From Pseudomonadota bacterium (lineage in GTDB: Bacteria; Pseudomonadota; Gammaproteobacteria; Burkholderiales; Burkholderiaceae_B): DNA of 64,000 nt. The stretch lies in assembly GCA_023389155.1 (NCBI GenBank), contig JAEWEV010000033.1:112027-176026 (forward strand), read 5' to 3'. A model generated the notes under the pieces. The model worked only from the letters and a program-made list of their open reading frames with translations. It was not told where the DNA came from and searched no databases. Shown here piece after piece: positions 51,144 through 61,301 of this stretch (its first letter is position 1; every line of letters starts with the position of its first letter). The position numbers were made by a program, and so were the translations under genes.

Positions 51144-52106
51144 TTACAGGCTCGGCTCCGTAACAGGTTTGGTGCGGCGGATCTTGCAACTGGCCTGCGC
51201 CAGGATCTGCACGCACAGGTCGGCGTAACTGAGGCCATCGGCTTTGGCGGCCATGGGGACCAGCGAGTGCGGCGTCATGCCCGGAGAAGTGTTGATCTCG
51301 AGCAGAAAAAACCGGTTGTCTTTATCCAGCATCACGTCCACACGCCCCCAACCTTCGCAGCCCACTGCCGCAAACGCCTGCTCGCAAGTCTTCCGGATGT
51401 CTTCAGCCAGTGCTTCTGGCAGACTGGCCGGGCAAAAGTACTGCGTGTCATCGGATACATATTTATGTTCAAAATCGTATTTTCCATCGGGAGCAACGAT
51501 TTCCACAATCGGGAATGCCCGAGCCTCGCGGCCTCTGCCGAGCATGGCAACGGTCAGCTCGCGGCCCACAATGAATTTTTCGGCCAGCAATTCACTGTCA
51601 AACTGAAAAACCTCCTCGAAGGCCGCTGACAGCTCGTGCTCACCCGTCACCTTGCTCAGCCCCAGTGTGGACCCCTCATGCGGTGCCTTCAGGATGAACG
51701 GATACCCCAGCGTCTGCGCGGCAACATCCAGATCCTGGCGCGAATACACCTTGTAATAGGGAGCAGTTGGAATGCCCTGCTCTATCCAGATGCGCTTGGT
51801 GATGATTTTATCCATAGCCAGCCCCGAGGCCATGACGCCACTGCCGGTATATGGGATTCCCAACAGCTCCAGCGCCCCCTGTAGCGCCCCATCTTCGCCA
51901 TAGCGGCCGTGAAGCGCAATGAAGACCCGATCAAATCCGGCCTGGGCAAGCTCGATCAGCGAGCGCTCCCCTGTGTCAAACAGATGTGCGTCAATTCCCT
52001 TGCTGAGCAGAGCCTCGTGTACACCCTTGCCGGACACCAGCGAAACAGGCCGTTCGGCGGACACACCGCCGTAAAGCACGCCGACCTTCCCAAAATTATT
52101 GCCCAT
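51144..52106 (-). CDS. ddl: D-alanine-D-alanine ligase
   Basis: 320 aa ATP-grasp ligase making D-Ala-D-Ala for MurF. Family segments: 'VLYGGVSAERPVSLVSG', 'ALHGRYGEDGALQGALELLGIPYTGSG', 'KAPHEGSTLGLSKV' and 'LEINTSPGMTPHSLVP'. ATG 52106 is chosen: it has GGAGAG six bases upstream, whereas the TTG at 52118 is within that SD. Overlaps murC by 11 bases. Confidence 0.96.
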   Translation of the reverse strand: MGNNFGKVGVLYGGVSAERPVSLVSGKGVHEALLSKGIDAHLFDTGERSLIELAQAGFDRVFIALHGRYGEDGALQGALELLGIPYTGSGVMASGLAMDKIITKRIWIEQGIPTAPYYKVYSRQDLDVAAQTLGYPFILKAPHEGSTLGLSKVTGEHELSAAFEEVFQFDSELLAEKFIVGRELTVAMLGRGREARAFPIVEIVAPDGKYDFEHKYVSDDTQYFCPASLPEALAEDIRKTCEQAFAAVGCEGWGRVDVMLDKDNRFFLLEINTSPGMTPHSLVPMAAKADGLSYADLCVQILAQASCKIRRTKPVTEPSL

Positions 52107-53511
52107 TGTGCTCTCCAAGCTGAGCCGGTACCTTATTGATGGAGCCTGCTCCCATGATTACCACCACATCGCCATCACGAACGAAATTGATGATAGTTTC
52201 CGGCAATTGCGCCACATCTTCAACAAACACTGGCTCCACCTTGCCGGCAACACGCAGCGCGCGCGACAGGGAGCGACCGTCGGCAGCCACAATGGGCTGC
52301 TCTCCGGCGGAATATACTTCGCTAAGCAATACTGCATCTGCACGACTCAGGACATTGACGAAATCTTCAAAGCAGTCACGGGTGCGCGTATAACGATGCG
52401 GCTGAAAGGCCAGGACCAGCCTGCGATCAGGCCAGGCCCCGCGAGCCGCCTCAACGGTGGCCGCCATTTCGATGGGATGATGGGCGTAATCATCGATCAC
52501 GCAGTATGTCCCGCCTCCATGCGCCTGGGGCACACTGAAATCGCCGACATACGAAAAGCGGCGACCCACGCCGTTGAATCCGGCAAGAGCGCTGATGATG
52601 TCAGCATCGGGCAGTTCCAGTTCGGTCGCCACGGCAATGGCCGCCAGCGAATTCAGGACATTGTGCCGCCCCGGCAGGTTCAGGTCGATTTCCAGATCCG
52701 GCAGGCGCCGGTCAGGGGTAACGCGACGCTCGACCGTAAAGGACATGTGCGTTTCCCTGGCTTGCACATTCACGGCCCGGAACATGGCTTCCTCACCGAA
52801 ACCGTAGGTCACCAGCGGGCGCGAGATAAACGGAATGATATTGCGGACATTGCTGTCATCCACACATACGATGGCGCTGCCGTAAAACGGCATACGCTGG
52901 GTAAATTCCACGAATGCGCTTTTCAGACGTGTCATGTCGTGACCATAGGTATCCATATGATCGGCATCGATATTGGTGATGATGGACATGACGGGTAAAA
53001 GGTTCAGGAACGAGGCATCCGATTCATCAGCCTCGACAACAATATACTCACCCTGCCCCAGTCTTGCATTGGCGCCGGCCGAATTCAGGCGTCCGCCGAT
53101 AACAAAGGTCGGATCCAGCCCTGCTGCTGCAAGCACACTGGCCACCAGGCTGGTGGTGGTGGTCTTGCCGTGGGTGCCGGCAATGGCGATGCCGCGCTTC
53201 AGACGCATCAGTTCGGCCAGCATGATGGCGCGCGGAACGACCGGAATGCGCTTGGCTCTGGCCGTGAGCACTTCGGGATTGCTATTAGCTACTGCCGTAG
53301 AAGTCACAATGGCATCGGCCTTCCCGACATTCTCGGCATGATGGCCAATGAAGATCTGCGCGCCCAGTTCCGCCAGGCGACGCGTGACAGCCGACTCCTG
53401 CAGATCCGAGCCGCTGACTTTGTATCCGAGATTCACCAGCACTTCGGCAATGCCGCTCATACCCGAGCCGCCAATGCCGACAAAGTGAATATGTCTAATG
53501 CGATGTTTCAT
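52096..53511 (-). CDS. murC: UDP-N-acetylmuramate-L-alanine ligase MurC
   Basis: 471 aa Mur ligase adding L-Ala. N-terminal 'HFVGIGGSGMSGIAEVL' (UDP-MurNAc site), ATP loop 'GTHGKTTTTSL', 'DYAHHP' and 'FQPHRYTRTRD' are all present. ATG 53511 gives the standard 'MKHRIRHIHF' start; overlap with murG is 17 bases. Confidence 0.97.
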   Translation of the reverse strand: MKHRIRHIHFVGIGGSGMSGIAEVLVNLGYKVSGSDLQESAVTRRLAELGAQIFIGHHAENVGKADAIVTSTAVANSNPEVLTARAKRIPVVPRAIMLAELMRLKRGIAIAGTHGKTTTTSLVASVLAAAGLDPTFVIGGRLNSAGANARLGQGEYIVVEADESDASFLNLLPVMSIITNIDADHMDTYGHDMTRLKSAFVEFTQRMPFYGSAIVCVDDSNVRNIIPFISRPLVTYGFGEEAMFRAVNVQARETHMSFTVERRVTPDRRLPDLEIDLNLPGRHNVLNSLAAIAVATELELPDADIISALAGFNGVGRRFSYVGDFSVPQAHGGGTYCVIDDYAHHPIEMAATVEAARGAWPDRRLVLAFQPHRYTRTRDCFEDFVNVLSRADAVLLSEVYSAGEQPIVAADGRSLSRALRVAGKVEPVFVEDVAQLPETIINFVRDGDVVVIMGAGSINKVPAQLGEHNGQ

Positions 53512-54595
53512 GTTTTCCCTGCGCTGCGCGCTCGCAAATATCCGCAATGGTGTTCGTGGCCTGTGTTTTGGCGCAGGCTCTGGCCGCCACTGCAGTCTGC
53601 ATCAGTTCGTCACGAGTACGACTTTGTATCCATTCGGCCAACCAGGCGGCGGTCAGCTCGCGCTGAGGTTGAGCCCATGCCGCATTGCGACTGGTAAGCC
53701 AGGTAGCATTCGCCGTTTGATGATCATCAATGGCGTGAGGCAATGGCACAAACAGGGCCGCTACACCGACAGCCGCCACTTCGGCAACTGTCATCGCACC
53801 CGCCCGGCATAGCACCAGATCGGCAGACGCCATGGCCGTTGCCATATCATTGATGAACGGCACGCACTCTGCCCTGACACCTGCCTGCAAATAGGCATCC
53901 TGAAGACTGGCAATATGCTGTTCGCCAGCCTGATGCACAATTTGCGGACGCCGCTCGGCCGCAATCATCGCCATGGCGGCAGGCATTACCGTATTGAGCG
54001 CCTGCGCACCCAGGCTGCCACCCACCACCAGGATGCGCAACGCACCCTCCCTGCTCCCATAGCGTTCAGCCGGCTCGGCAGTGACCGCCAGCTCCCTGCG
54101 TACGGGATTGCCCACCATGCGACCACCAGGCAGCACGTCCGGAAAACCCGTCAATACAAAAGCCGCCATTTTAGCAAGCCATTTGTTGGCTGTACCGGCA
54201 ACCGCATTCTGTTCGTGAATCACCAGGGGAATTCTGGCCACGCAAGCCATGATGCCCCCTGGCACGGCCACATAACCGCCCATGCCCAGGACTACCGACG
54301 GATGCGCCTGCTTGAATGCACGTCGCGCCTGAAGACAGGCCCTGGCAAGCAAAAAAGGCATTTTCAGCAGCGCCGCCGGTCCTTTGCCACGCAGTCCCGA
54401 GAAATTCATGGGCAGCAGGGGAATGCCTGCAGACGGTACCAGCCGGCCCTCCATTTTCTCCGGATTGCCCAGCCAGACGACTTCCCAGCCCCGCTCGCGC
54501 ATCTGCGCAGCCACGGCCAGTCCAGGCATGATATGCCCGCCCGTGCCGCCCGCCATGACCAGCAGCGTTCGAGACATTTGGCCGGCGCTGCTCAT
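53495..54595 (-). CDS. murG: MurG, undecaprenyl-PP-MurNAc-pentapeptide GlcNAc transferase
   Basis: 366 aa GT28 glycosyltransferase making lipid II on the inner face of the membrane. 'AGGTGGHIMPGLAVA' (N-terminal glycine loop), 'GMGGYVAVPGG', 'VVGGSLGAQALN' and 'CRAGAMTVAEVAAVGVAALFVPLPHA' are typical. The ATG at 54595 overlaps the ftsW stop by four; an ATG six codons later is also possible. Confidence 0.97.
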   Translation of the reverse strand: MSSAGQMSRTLLVMAGGTGGHIMPGLAVAAQMRERGWEVVWLGNPEKMEGRLVPSAGIPLLPMNFSGLRGKGPAALLKMPFLLARACLQARRAFKQAHPSVVLGMGGYVAVPGGIMACVARIPLVIHEQNAVAGTANKWLAKMAAFVLTGFPDVLPGGRMVGNPVRRELAVTAEPAERYGSREGALRILVVGGSLGAQALNTVMPAAMAMIAAERRPQIVHQAGEQHIASLQDAYLQAGVRAECVPFINDMATAMASADLVLCRAGAMTVAEVAAVGVAALFVPLPHAIDDHQTANATWLTSRNAAWAQPQRELTAAWLAEWIQSRTRDELMQTAVAARACAKTQATNTIADICERAAQGKHETSH

Positions 54596-55812
54596 CGATA
54601 CTCCGGCAAGGGTTTCCGGTCGGGGCGCTCGCCACGCATCATCAATCTGCTTTCATAATCCACGCGCATCAGAATCGCAATGGCCACAAGATTCATCACG
54701 ATGGATGAGCCTCCATAACTGACCAGCGGAAGCGTCAAGCCTTTGGTTGGCAGCAGTCCCAGGCAGACACCCAGATTCACCAGCGCCTGCACACCCATCC
54801 AGATGGATACACCCTGCGCCACCAGACCGCTGAATTCACGATCCATAGCGATGGCCTGACGACCGATTTCAAAACCCCGATGCACAATAATCAGAAACAG
54901 CACCACAACCGCGATAATGCCGACAAAACCCAGTTCCTCGCCTACCACTGCCATAATGAAATCGGTATGGGCTTCAGGCAGATAATGCAGCTTTTCAACG
55001 CTTGATCCCAGTCCTACACCGAACCACTCTCCGCGACCAATGGCGATCAGCGAATGAGCCAGCTGATAGCCGGTGGACTGCACGGTATCAGGGTCAAAAG
55101 GATCAAGGTAGGCAAAAATGCGTTTCACACGCCACGGCGCCATCAGGATCAGCAGAGCAAAGCAGCCTAGCAGCAGGACCACCAGAATCAGAAACAGAAT
55201 GGCGCTGATGCCGCCCAGGAACAGAATACCCACGGCAATAGACACACTGACCATGAATGCACCAAGATCGGGCTCGAGCAACAGCAGGATACCGACCACA
55301 CCCAGGGCAACCATCATCGGCGCAAAACCGCGCCAGAAATCATGCATGTACTTCTGCTTGCGCACGGTATAGTCCGCCGCGAAAAGCACCATGGTCAGCT
55401 TCATCAGCTCTGAAGGCTGGAAGTTCAGGGGCCCCAGCGGAATCCACCGATAAGCGCCATTCACCTCATTGCCGATATGGGGAATCAGTACCAGCACCAG
55501 CATGAATAGCGAGAGCAGGAACAGAGGCAGGGTAAACTTCTCCCAGATCTGCATGGGCAGCGAGATAGTAATGGCAAAACCCACCAGGCCTATGGCAATG
55601 AAAACCAGGTGGCGTACGAAGAAGTAGTAGCGAGTAGAATTGGCGTACTTGGGTCCATCTACCAGAGCGATCGAAGCAGAAAACACCATCAGAAGGCCGA
55701 ACATCAGCAGCGTGGCGACTGCCGCCGCAAGCAGCAGATCGTAATTGCGCATTCTGGTACGGCCAGGTTTGACCGCATTGACGCTTGCCCTCAGATCGCC
55801 CAGCAGACTCAT
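54592..55812 (-). CDS. ftsW: Septal peptidoglycan polymerase FtsW
   Basis: 406 aa SEDS-family protein with about ten membrane helices. It polymerises lipid II at the septum with FtsI. Conserved 'LGPLNFQPSELMKL', 'SGYQLAHSLIAIGRGEWFG'-type loop and the C-terminal 'LGLLPTKGLTLPLVSYGGSS' are visible. Coupled to murD and murG by four-base overlaps. Confidence 0.97.
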   Translation of the reverse strand: MSLLGDLRASVNAVKPGRTRMRNYDLLLAAAVATLLMFGLLMVFSASIALVDGPKYANSTRYYFFVRHLVFIAIGLVGFAITISLPMQIWEKFTLPLFLLSLFMLVLVLIPHIGNEVNGAYRWIPLGPLNFQPSELMKLTMVLFAADYTVRKQKYMHDFWRGFAPMMVALGVVGILLLLEPDLGAFMVSVSIAVGILFLGGISAILFLILVVLLLGCFALLILMAPWRVKRIFAYLDPFDPDTVQSTGYQLAHSLIAIGRGEWFGVGLGSSVEKLHYLPEAHTDFIMAVVGEELGFVGIIAVVVLFLIIVHRGFEIGRQAIAMDREFSGLVAQGVSIWMGVQALVNLGVCLGLLPTKGLTLPLVSYGGSSIVMNLVAIAILMRVDYESRLMMRGERPDRKPLPEYR

Positions 55813-57341
55813 GCCACCTCTCCATTATCCAGCGCAAGCTCGTGCACGGCGGCCGAAAACACCTCGCCGCGATGCGCATAGCTTTTGAACATATCAAAAC
55901 TGGAACATGCAGGCGACATCAGCACCGCATCGCCTTCCTGAGCCAGTTCCAGTGCCAGCGCTACCGCGGCCTGCATGGAGTCGGCACGATGGCAGGCAAC
56001 TCCGGTATCGGCCAGGGCCTGTTCGATGACATCTGCTGCCTCTCCGATCAGAACCACGGCACGGGCAGTGCGACGCACCGGTGACGCCAGCGGAGAAAAA
56101 TCCTGTCCCTTGCCCACGCCACCGGCAATGAGCACAATATTGCGCCCCATGCCTTCCAGCGCAGCAGCAGTTGCGCCCACATTGGTGCCCTTGCTGTCAT
56201 TGAAAAAATCCACGCCGCGGATGCTACGTTCGAACTGTGTCCGGTACTGTCCTGCAGCAAATTCACGCAGGGTATTGAGCATGGGACCCCAGCCAATGCC
56301 AGCCTCACGGCACAGCAGCATGGCAGCCTGGGCATTAAGCATATTGTGCTGACCACGGATTTTCATGGCATCACCGGGCATCAGCCGCTTGACCAGGCCT
56401 GGTTTGCGTTTGGGTTTTTCTACATTTTTCTTGCGGCGGGCGCCGGGCGACTCGGGCAATTCGAAATCATCACGCTCACTGGCGGTGATCCACAGGACAC
56501 CGTGTGCGCTTTCCATTCCAATGTCTCCCACCAGCACAGGCTCATCCGAGCCGAAACTGCGCAGTTCCAGGTCCCTGATATCTTCAACCATGGCCACGAC
56601 GGCCGCGTCATTGCGATTCACAATGGCAATCCGACTGGCGGCAAGCAGACTGGCCTTCGCATCCGAATATTCCTGCATGTCGCGATGCCAGTCCAGATGA
56701 TCCTGTGTCAGATTCAGTACCACGGCAACGTCGGGAACAAGCGAGCGGGTAGTGAGCATCTGGAAACTCGACAACTCCAGCACCCACACCTCGGGCAGTG
56801 ATTCGCTGTCCAGCGCCTGCATGAGCGCGGTCAATGCCGACGGGCTGATATTGCCGGCAGCCACGGCGGTTTTGCCTGCCGTCTGCAGCATGGCCTGGGT
56901 CAGCGAGGTGACTGTCGTTTTCCCATTAGTACCGGTAATGGCAAGGACCCGAGGGTGATAATCCCGTGTTTGCGCAAGCATCACCAGGGCACGGGCAAAC
57001 AGCTCTATTTCTCCAATGACAGGAATGTCGCGTGCTTGCGCCTTCTGCAGAAACGCGGCCAATGCAGGCTCTGACGGAACCAGTCCCGGACTCAGGATAA
57101 CTTGCGCCACCCCGTCCAGTGCGTCATCTGTCAGTGCCCGTTCGCCCAGAAAATGCGTGACCTCCCCCTTGCTTTGCTCCTGCAGAGCAGCGAGACCGGG
57201 AGGTGTTTCACGGGTGTCAGCAATATGCAGCGCAGCGCCCTGGCGCAGGCACCACAAGGCCGAAGCCAGACCGGTTTCGCCCAGACCAAGAATCAATACA
57301 CGAGATGGGAAAACGGCTACGCCGTCAGTATCTGAACTCAT
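55809..57341 (-). CDS. murD: UDP-N-acetylmuramoyl-L-alanine-D-glutamate ligase MurD
   Basis: 510 aa Mur ligase adding D-Glu, somewhat longer than E. coli MurD (438). Visible: 'VLILGLGETGLASALWCLRQG', ATP loop 'GTNGKTTVTSL', 'NDSKGTNVGATAAAL' and 'LMSPACSSFDMF'. Extra length includes a basic insert near residues 300-330 ('GARRKKNVEKPKRKPGLVKR') in the central domain. Confidence 0.96.
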   Translation of the reverse strand: MSSDTDGVAVFPSRVLILGLGETGLASALWCLRQGAALHIADTRETPPGLAALQEQSKGEVTHFLGERALTDDALDGVAQVILSPGLVPSEPALAAFLQKAQARDIPVIGEIELFARALVMLAQTRDYHPRVLAITGTNGKTTVTSLTQAMLQTAGKTAVAAGNISPSALTALMQALDSESLPEVWVLELSSFQMLTTRSLVPDVAVVLNLTQDHLDWHRDMQEYSDAKASLLAASRIAIVNRNDAAVVAMVEDIRDLELRSFGSDEPVLVGDIGMESAHGVLWITASERDDFELPESPGARRKKNVEKPKRKPGLVKRLMPGDAMKIRGQHNMLNAQAAMLLCREAGIGWGPMLNTLREFAAGQYRTQFERSIRGVDFFNDSKGTNVGATAAALEGMGRNIVLIAGGVGKGQDFSPLASPVRRTARAVVLIGEAADVIEQALADTGVACHRADSMQAAVALALELAQEGDAVLMSPACSSFDMFKSYAHRGEVFSAAVHELALDNGEVA

Positions 57342-58507
57342 CGCAATTTAAGGGTAGCCAGCCCGAGAAGAACCAGCATCATGGTAATAATCCAGAATCG
57401 TACGACAACCTGGGTTTCTTTCCAGCCGCCGACTTCAAAATGGTGATGCAGGGGTGCCATGCGCAGAATCCGCCTGCCGGTTCCGGTCTTCTTCTTGGTA
57501 TATTTGTACCAGCAAACCTGCATCATGACCGACAGGGTCTCGGCAACAAACACGCCGCCCATAATGAAAAGCACAATTTCCTGACGCACGATGACCGCAA
57601 TCGTGCCCAGCATGCCACCCAGCGCCAGCGCACCGACATCGCCCATGAAGACCTGGGCCGGATAGGCATTGAACCACAGGAATGCGAGCCCGGCGCCGCC
57701 CAGCGCGGCACATAGCACCAGCACTTCGGATGCCCCGGGAATATACGGGAACAGCAGATACTTGGAATAATCCACCCGACCAACAACATAGGCAAAGATG
57801 CCCAGGGCGCTTCCGACCATGACAGTCGGCATGATGGCCAGGCCATCCAGACCATCGGTCAGATTGACGGCGTTACTGGCGCCCACAATGACCATCCAGG
57901 TCAGAATCACAAATCCGAAAACCCCAAGCGGGTAGCTCACGCTCTTGAAAAACGGGACGATCAGGTCGGCACGGGAAGGCAGCGGCATGGTAAAGCCACT
58001 GGAAACCCACGACCACATCAGACGAAAAATATCGGCATTGGCTGGCGCGGACACGGCAAAAGTGAGATAAACGGAAGCAATCAGCCCGATAATGGCCTGC
58101 CACATGAATTTTTCGCGGGACGTCATGCCCTCGGGATTGCGGTGCACGACCTTGCGGTAGTCGTCAACCCAGCCAATCGCACCAAAGCCGAAAGTCACCA
58201 GCAGAACCACCCAGACGAAGCGGTTGCTCAGATCTGCCCACAGCAAAGTGGTTATGCCAATTGCAATCAGGATCAGTGCGCCACCCATCGTAGGCGTGCC
58301 ATTTTTGACCAGATGAGTTTCCGGGCCATAGGTGCGAACGGCCTGGCCGATTTTCAGCTCGGTCAGCTTGCGAATCACGCGGGGGCCCGCCAGCAGACCG
58401 ATAAACAGAGCCGTAGCGCAGGCAAACATTGCCCGCAAGGTAATATATTCAAAGACGCTCAGGACCGAAAATGTCGGGGACAACCAGCGGGTGAGCTCAT
58501 ACAGCAT
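57338..58507 (-). CDS. mraY: Phospho-MurNAc-pentapeptide transferase MraY
   Basis: 389 aa integral membrane enzyme forming lipid I. 'GTPTMGG', 'DDYRKV', 'NAVNLTDGLDGLA' and 'MAPLHHHFE' are the MraY signatures with the Asp and His active-site residues. ATG 58507 gives the standard 'MLYELTRWL' start and overlaps murEF by 11 bases. Confidence 0.97.
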   Translation of the reverse strand: MLYELTRWLSPTFSVLSVFEYITLRAMFACATALFIGLLAGPRVIRKLTELKIGQAVRTYGPETHLVKNGTPTMGGALILIAIGITTLLWADLSNRFVWVVLLVTFGFGAIGWVDDYRKVVHRNPEGMTSREKFMWQAIIGLIASVYLTFAVSAPANADIFRLMWSWVSSGFTMPLPSRADLIVPFFKSVSYPLGVFGFVILTWMVIVGASNAVNLTDGLDGLAIMPTVMVGSALGIFAYVVGRVDYSKYLLFPYIPGASEVLVLCAALGGAGLAFLWFNAYPAQVFMGDVGALALGGMLGTIAVIVRQEIVLFIMGGVFVAETLSVMMQVCWYKYTKKKTGTGRRILRMAPLHHHFEVGGWKETQVVVRFWIITMMLVLLGLATLKLR

Positions 58508-61301
58508 GGCCGGCCTCATTCTGTTCTGACCAGGACAGCAAGTCCTGTACTACCCGTTCCATACGCATTGATCTAGAGCCCTTTACCAGTATGCTTGCGG
58601 GCTGTCTTGCAACTACCCTTTTTGCGATTTCATGTATGTCTGTCATATGTTCAGCCGTGGCGCCGCATGCGCGCGCGGTTAGTGCAGTCGCATCTCCGTG
58701 TGTAAATACATGGGTAATGCCCTTGCTGCGGGCGTAGTGTCCCACTTCTTCGTGCATTTGCGGCCCGTTTTCCCCCACTTCTGCCATATCGCCCAGGACC
58801 AGCACCGTAGGAGCAGGCAGGGAGGCAAGGACATCGATGGCTGCAATTACCGAGTCTGGATTCGCATTATACGAGTCATCCACCAATGTGAGGCCACCAG
58901 ACAGGGTATGGCTACGCATTCTTCCCTTTACCGGGTGAAAAGCCTGCAGGCCATCGCGGATATCGGCAAGTGAAATTCCTGCCGCATGTGCGCAAGCCGC
59001 AGCGGCAAGACTGTTGCGTACATTATGCAGGCCGGCAATCGAGAGCCGGATATCAGTATCGCCCACCGGGGTTTTCATGACAAACGAAATGCCCAGCGGA
59101 CCGGGAACGATGTCTTTGGCATGGAAATCTGCCTGCTCAGACTGGCCGAAAGTCAGAACGCGATGCGTCCCGGCCAGTTCGCGCCACAGATCGACATAAG
59201 GCTCATCTGCGGGAAATACAGCTGTGCCCTGAGCCGACAGCAGGCGAAATACCTGGCCATTTTCCTTAGCAACCGCTTCGACGGTATGCATGAACTCCTG
59301 ATGCTCACGCTGGGCGTTGGTCACCACGGCAATATCCGGTTCAGCCAGGGTTGCCAGCTGTTCAATTTCGCCCGGATGATTCATGCCCAACTCCAGGACC
59401 GCCAGCTGATGATCCTGTGTCAATTTCAGCAGGCTTCGTGGCACGCCCCATTGGTTATTCAGATTGCCTTCGGTCGCAAAGCGATGAGCTTCGCCTACAG
59501 CTGCCGCCAGAATGGAAGAAACCATTTCTTTGGTCGTCGTCTTGCCATTGCTGCCCGTGACCGCAATCAGCGGGAACGAGAACTGGCGTCGCCACGCATG
59601 GCCCATGCTCATCAGGGCCGCAGTAGTGTCGGCAACCAGGATCTGAGGCAAGTCCACAGAAGTATCACGTCGGCTAACCAGCGCTGCGGTAGCGCCTGCA
59701 TTACCGGCATCGCCAATAAAATTGTGGCCGTCATGCAGATCGCCCCGAATGGCAATAAACAAACCGTTTTCGGGAATATGACGGGAATCGGTAGAGATGG
59801 CCGGCTGATCGCGCAACAGCAGTCCCAGCCGTGACCATTCCAGGTCATCGAAGGGATGCCGTACGTGATTGATTTCCTGATAAGTTTCGTGCCCTTTGCC
59901 AGCCACCAGAACCACATCCGAGGAGCGTGCTTTCAGGATCATCTCTACGATGGCGCAACCGCGATCCTGTTCAGCGCGAGCGTCCTCGGGCATGCCTTTG
60001 AGAATATCGTCCAGAATATCGCCCGGTACTTCGGTGCGTGGATTGTCGCTGGTAACAAGAACCGTATCGGCCAGGCGTGCCGCAATCTGCCCCATCAACG
60101 GGCGCTTGGTCTTATCACGGTCTCCGCCACAACCAAAGACACATATCAGACTGCCGCCCCGCGCCGTTGCAACCGGACGCAAGGCCTCCAGTGCGCGTTC
60201 AAGAGAATCGGGAGTATGGGAATAATCGACCACGACCAAGGGCTGCTTGCGGCTGGGATCGGCCCCAATTGGAGTTACCGTCTGCAGACGCCCCGGAACG
60301 GGGGTCAGCAGGGACACCAGTCCGGCACTCTGTCGCAGGTGAATGCCAAGTGCGTCCAGCACCGCAACCACCAGAAGAATATTGGCAATGGAATGTTCGC
60401 CCACCAGGCGGGTTGCCACCTGCGCATCACCGGAAGGCGTACGTAATGTAAAAATCAGCCCGTAATCGCGAAACTCGTGTTCGACTGCCGTAAACGTGGC
60501 GGCCGGTGCGGCCTTCAATGAATAGCCGGCTTTTTCCCTGGCCGTTGTTTGCGCAAAAACTCTCGCCCCGGCTTCGTCATCCACATTGACAATAGCATGG
60601 CTCAGATTCGGCCAGGCAAACAGTGCCGCCTTGGCGGCTTCATAACGTGCCATGGTCTGGTGGTAGTCCAGATGATCCAGCGTCAAATTGGTAAATGCGG
60701 CTACTTTGACTTGCAAACCATCCATCCTGCCCTGCTCGATGCCAATCGAAGAGGCTTCCATGGCGACGTACTCGACCCCGGCGTCACGCATCTGCGCAAT
60801 CTGGCGGTGAAGCGTCAGCACATCCGGCGTCGTCAGATAACCACCCAGATTTGTGCCATCCGGCAGCACCGTACCCAATGTTCCGATCGTCGCGCAAGAT
60901 TTGCCGGCTGCATTCAGTGCTTCGGCAATCCAGGTCACGCATGAAGTTTTACCGTTGGTGCCGGTCACCGCAATGACCGACACGGCCGCTGAAGGGTGAC
61001 CGTACCAGGCATCCGCAATTTCGCCCAGCCGGGCACGAAGATTCTCGACAGGCAGAATCGGCACCGGATATCCGGCATCCTTCAACGCCTGACTCTGCTG
61101 CTGTTCCTGATCGCCCACTTCGGCAAGAATCGCCGCTGCACCTTTTTTGACGGCATCCTCAAGGTATGCGTGCCCGCTAACAACACTGCCCGCACAAGCA
61201 ACAAAGACATCCCCTTTCTGGATGTCTCTGGAGTCTAGCCGCAAATCCGCTTTATCCGTGACATGGCCATCAAGCCATTCCGTTATCTGCCTGATGCTCA
61301 T
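58497..61301 (-). CDS. murEF: Fused MurE-MurF ligase
   Basis: 934 aa single polypeptide carrying two consecutive peptidoglycan ligases. Residues 1-495 are MurE (ATP loop 'GTNGKTS' 114-120; 'DNPR' 419-422, the meso-diaminopimelate-selecting motif; 'AGKGHETYQ' 467-475). Residues about 500-934 are MurF (ATP loop 'GSNGKTTT' 583-590), starting almost directly at 'STDSR' so MurF's usual first ~25 residues are missing. The frame is open throughout, with no stop or start signal at the junction. Fused MurE/MurF is known in Bordetella and relatives. Confidence 0.95.
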   Translation of the reverse strand: MSIRQITEWLDGHVTDKADLRLDSRDIQKGDVFVACAGSVVSGHAYLEDAVKKGAAAILAEVGDQEQQQSQALKDAGYPVPILPVENLRARLGEIADAWYGHPSAAVSVIAVTGTNGKTSCVTWIAEALNAAGKSCATIGTLGTVLPDGTNLGGYLTTPDVLTLHRQIAQMRDAGVEYVAMEASSIGIEQGRMDGLQVKVAAFTNLTLDHLDYHQTMARYEAAKAALFAWPNLSHAIVNVDDEAGARVFAQTTAREKAGYSLKAAPAATFTAVEHEFRDYGLIFTLRTPSGDAQVATRLVGEHSIANILLVVAVLDALGIHLRQSAGLVSLLTPVPGRLQTVTPIGADPSRKQPLVVVDYSHTPDSLERALEALRPVATARGGSLICVFGCGGDRDKTKRPLMGQIAARLADTVLVTSDNPRTEVPGDILDDILKGMPEDARAEQDRGCAIVEMILKARSSDVVLVAGKGHETYQEINHVRHPFDDLEWSRLGLLLRDQPAISTDSRHIPENGLFIAIRGDLHDGHNFIGDAGNAGATAALVSRRDTSVDLPQILVADTTAALMSMGHAWRRQFSFPLIAVTGSNGKTTTKEMVSSILAAAVGEAHRFATEGNLNNQWGVPRSLLKLTQDHQLAVLELGMNHPGEIEQLATLAEPDIAVVTNAQREHQEFMHTVEAVAKENGQVFRLLSAQGTAVFPADEPYVDLWRELAGTHRVLTFGQSEQADFHAKDIVPGPLGISFVMKTPVGDTDIRLSIAGLHNVRNSLAAAACAHAAGISLADIRDGLQAFHPVKGRMRSHTLSGGLTLVDDSYNANPDSVIAAIDVLASLPAPTVLVLGDMAEVGENGPQMHEEVGHYARSKGITHVFTHGDATALTARACGATAEHMTDIHEIAKRVVARQPASILVKGSRSMRMERVVQDLLSWSEQNEAGHAV

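Noticed and set aside
58986..59834. 282-codon open frame antisense to murEF
   Set aside because: Antisense shadow; the composition mirrors the Mur ligase codons and shows no family motif.
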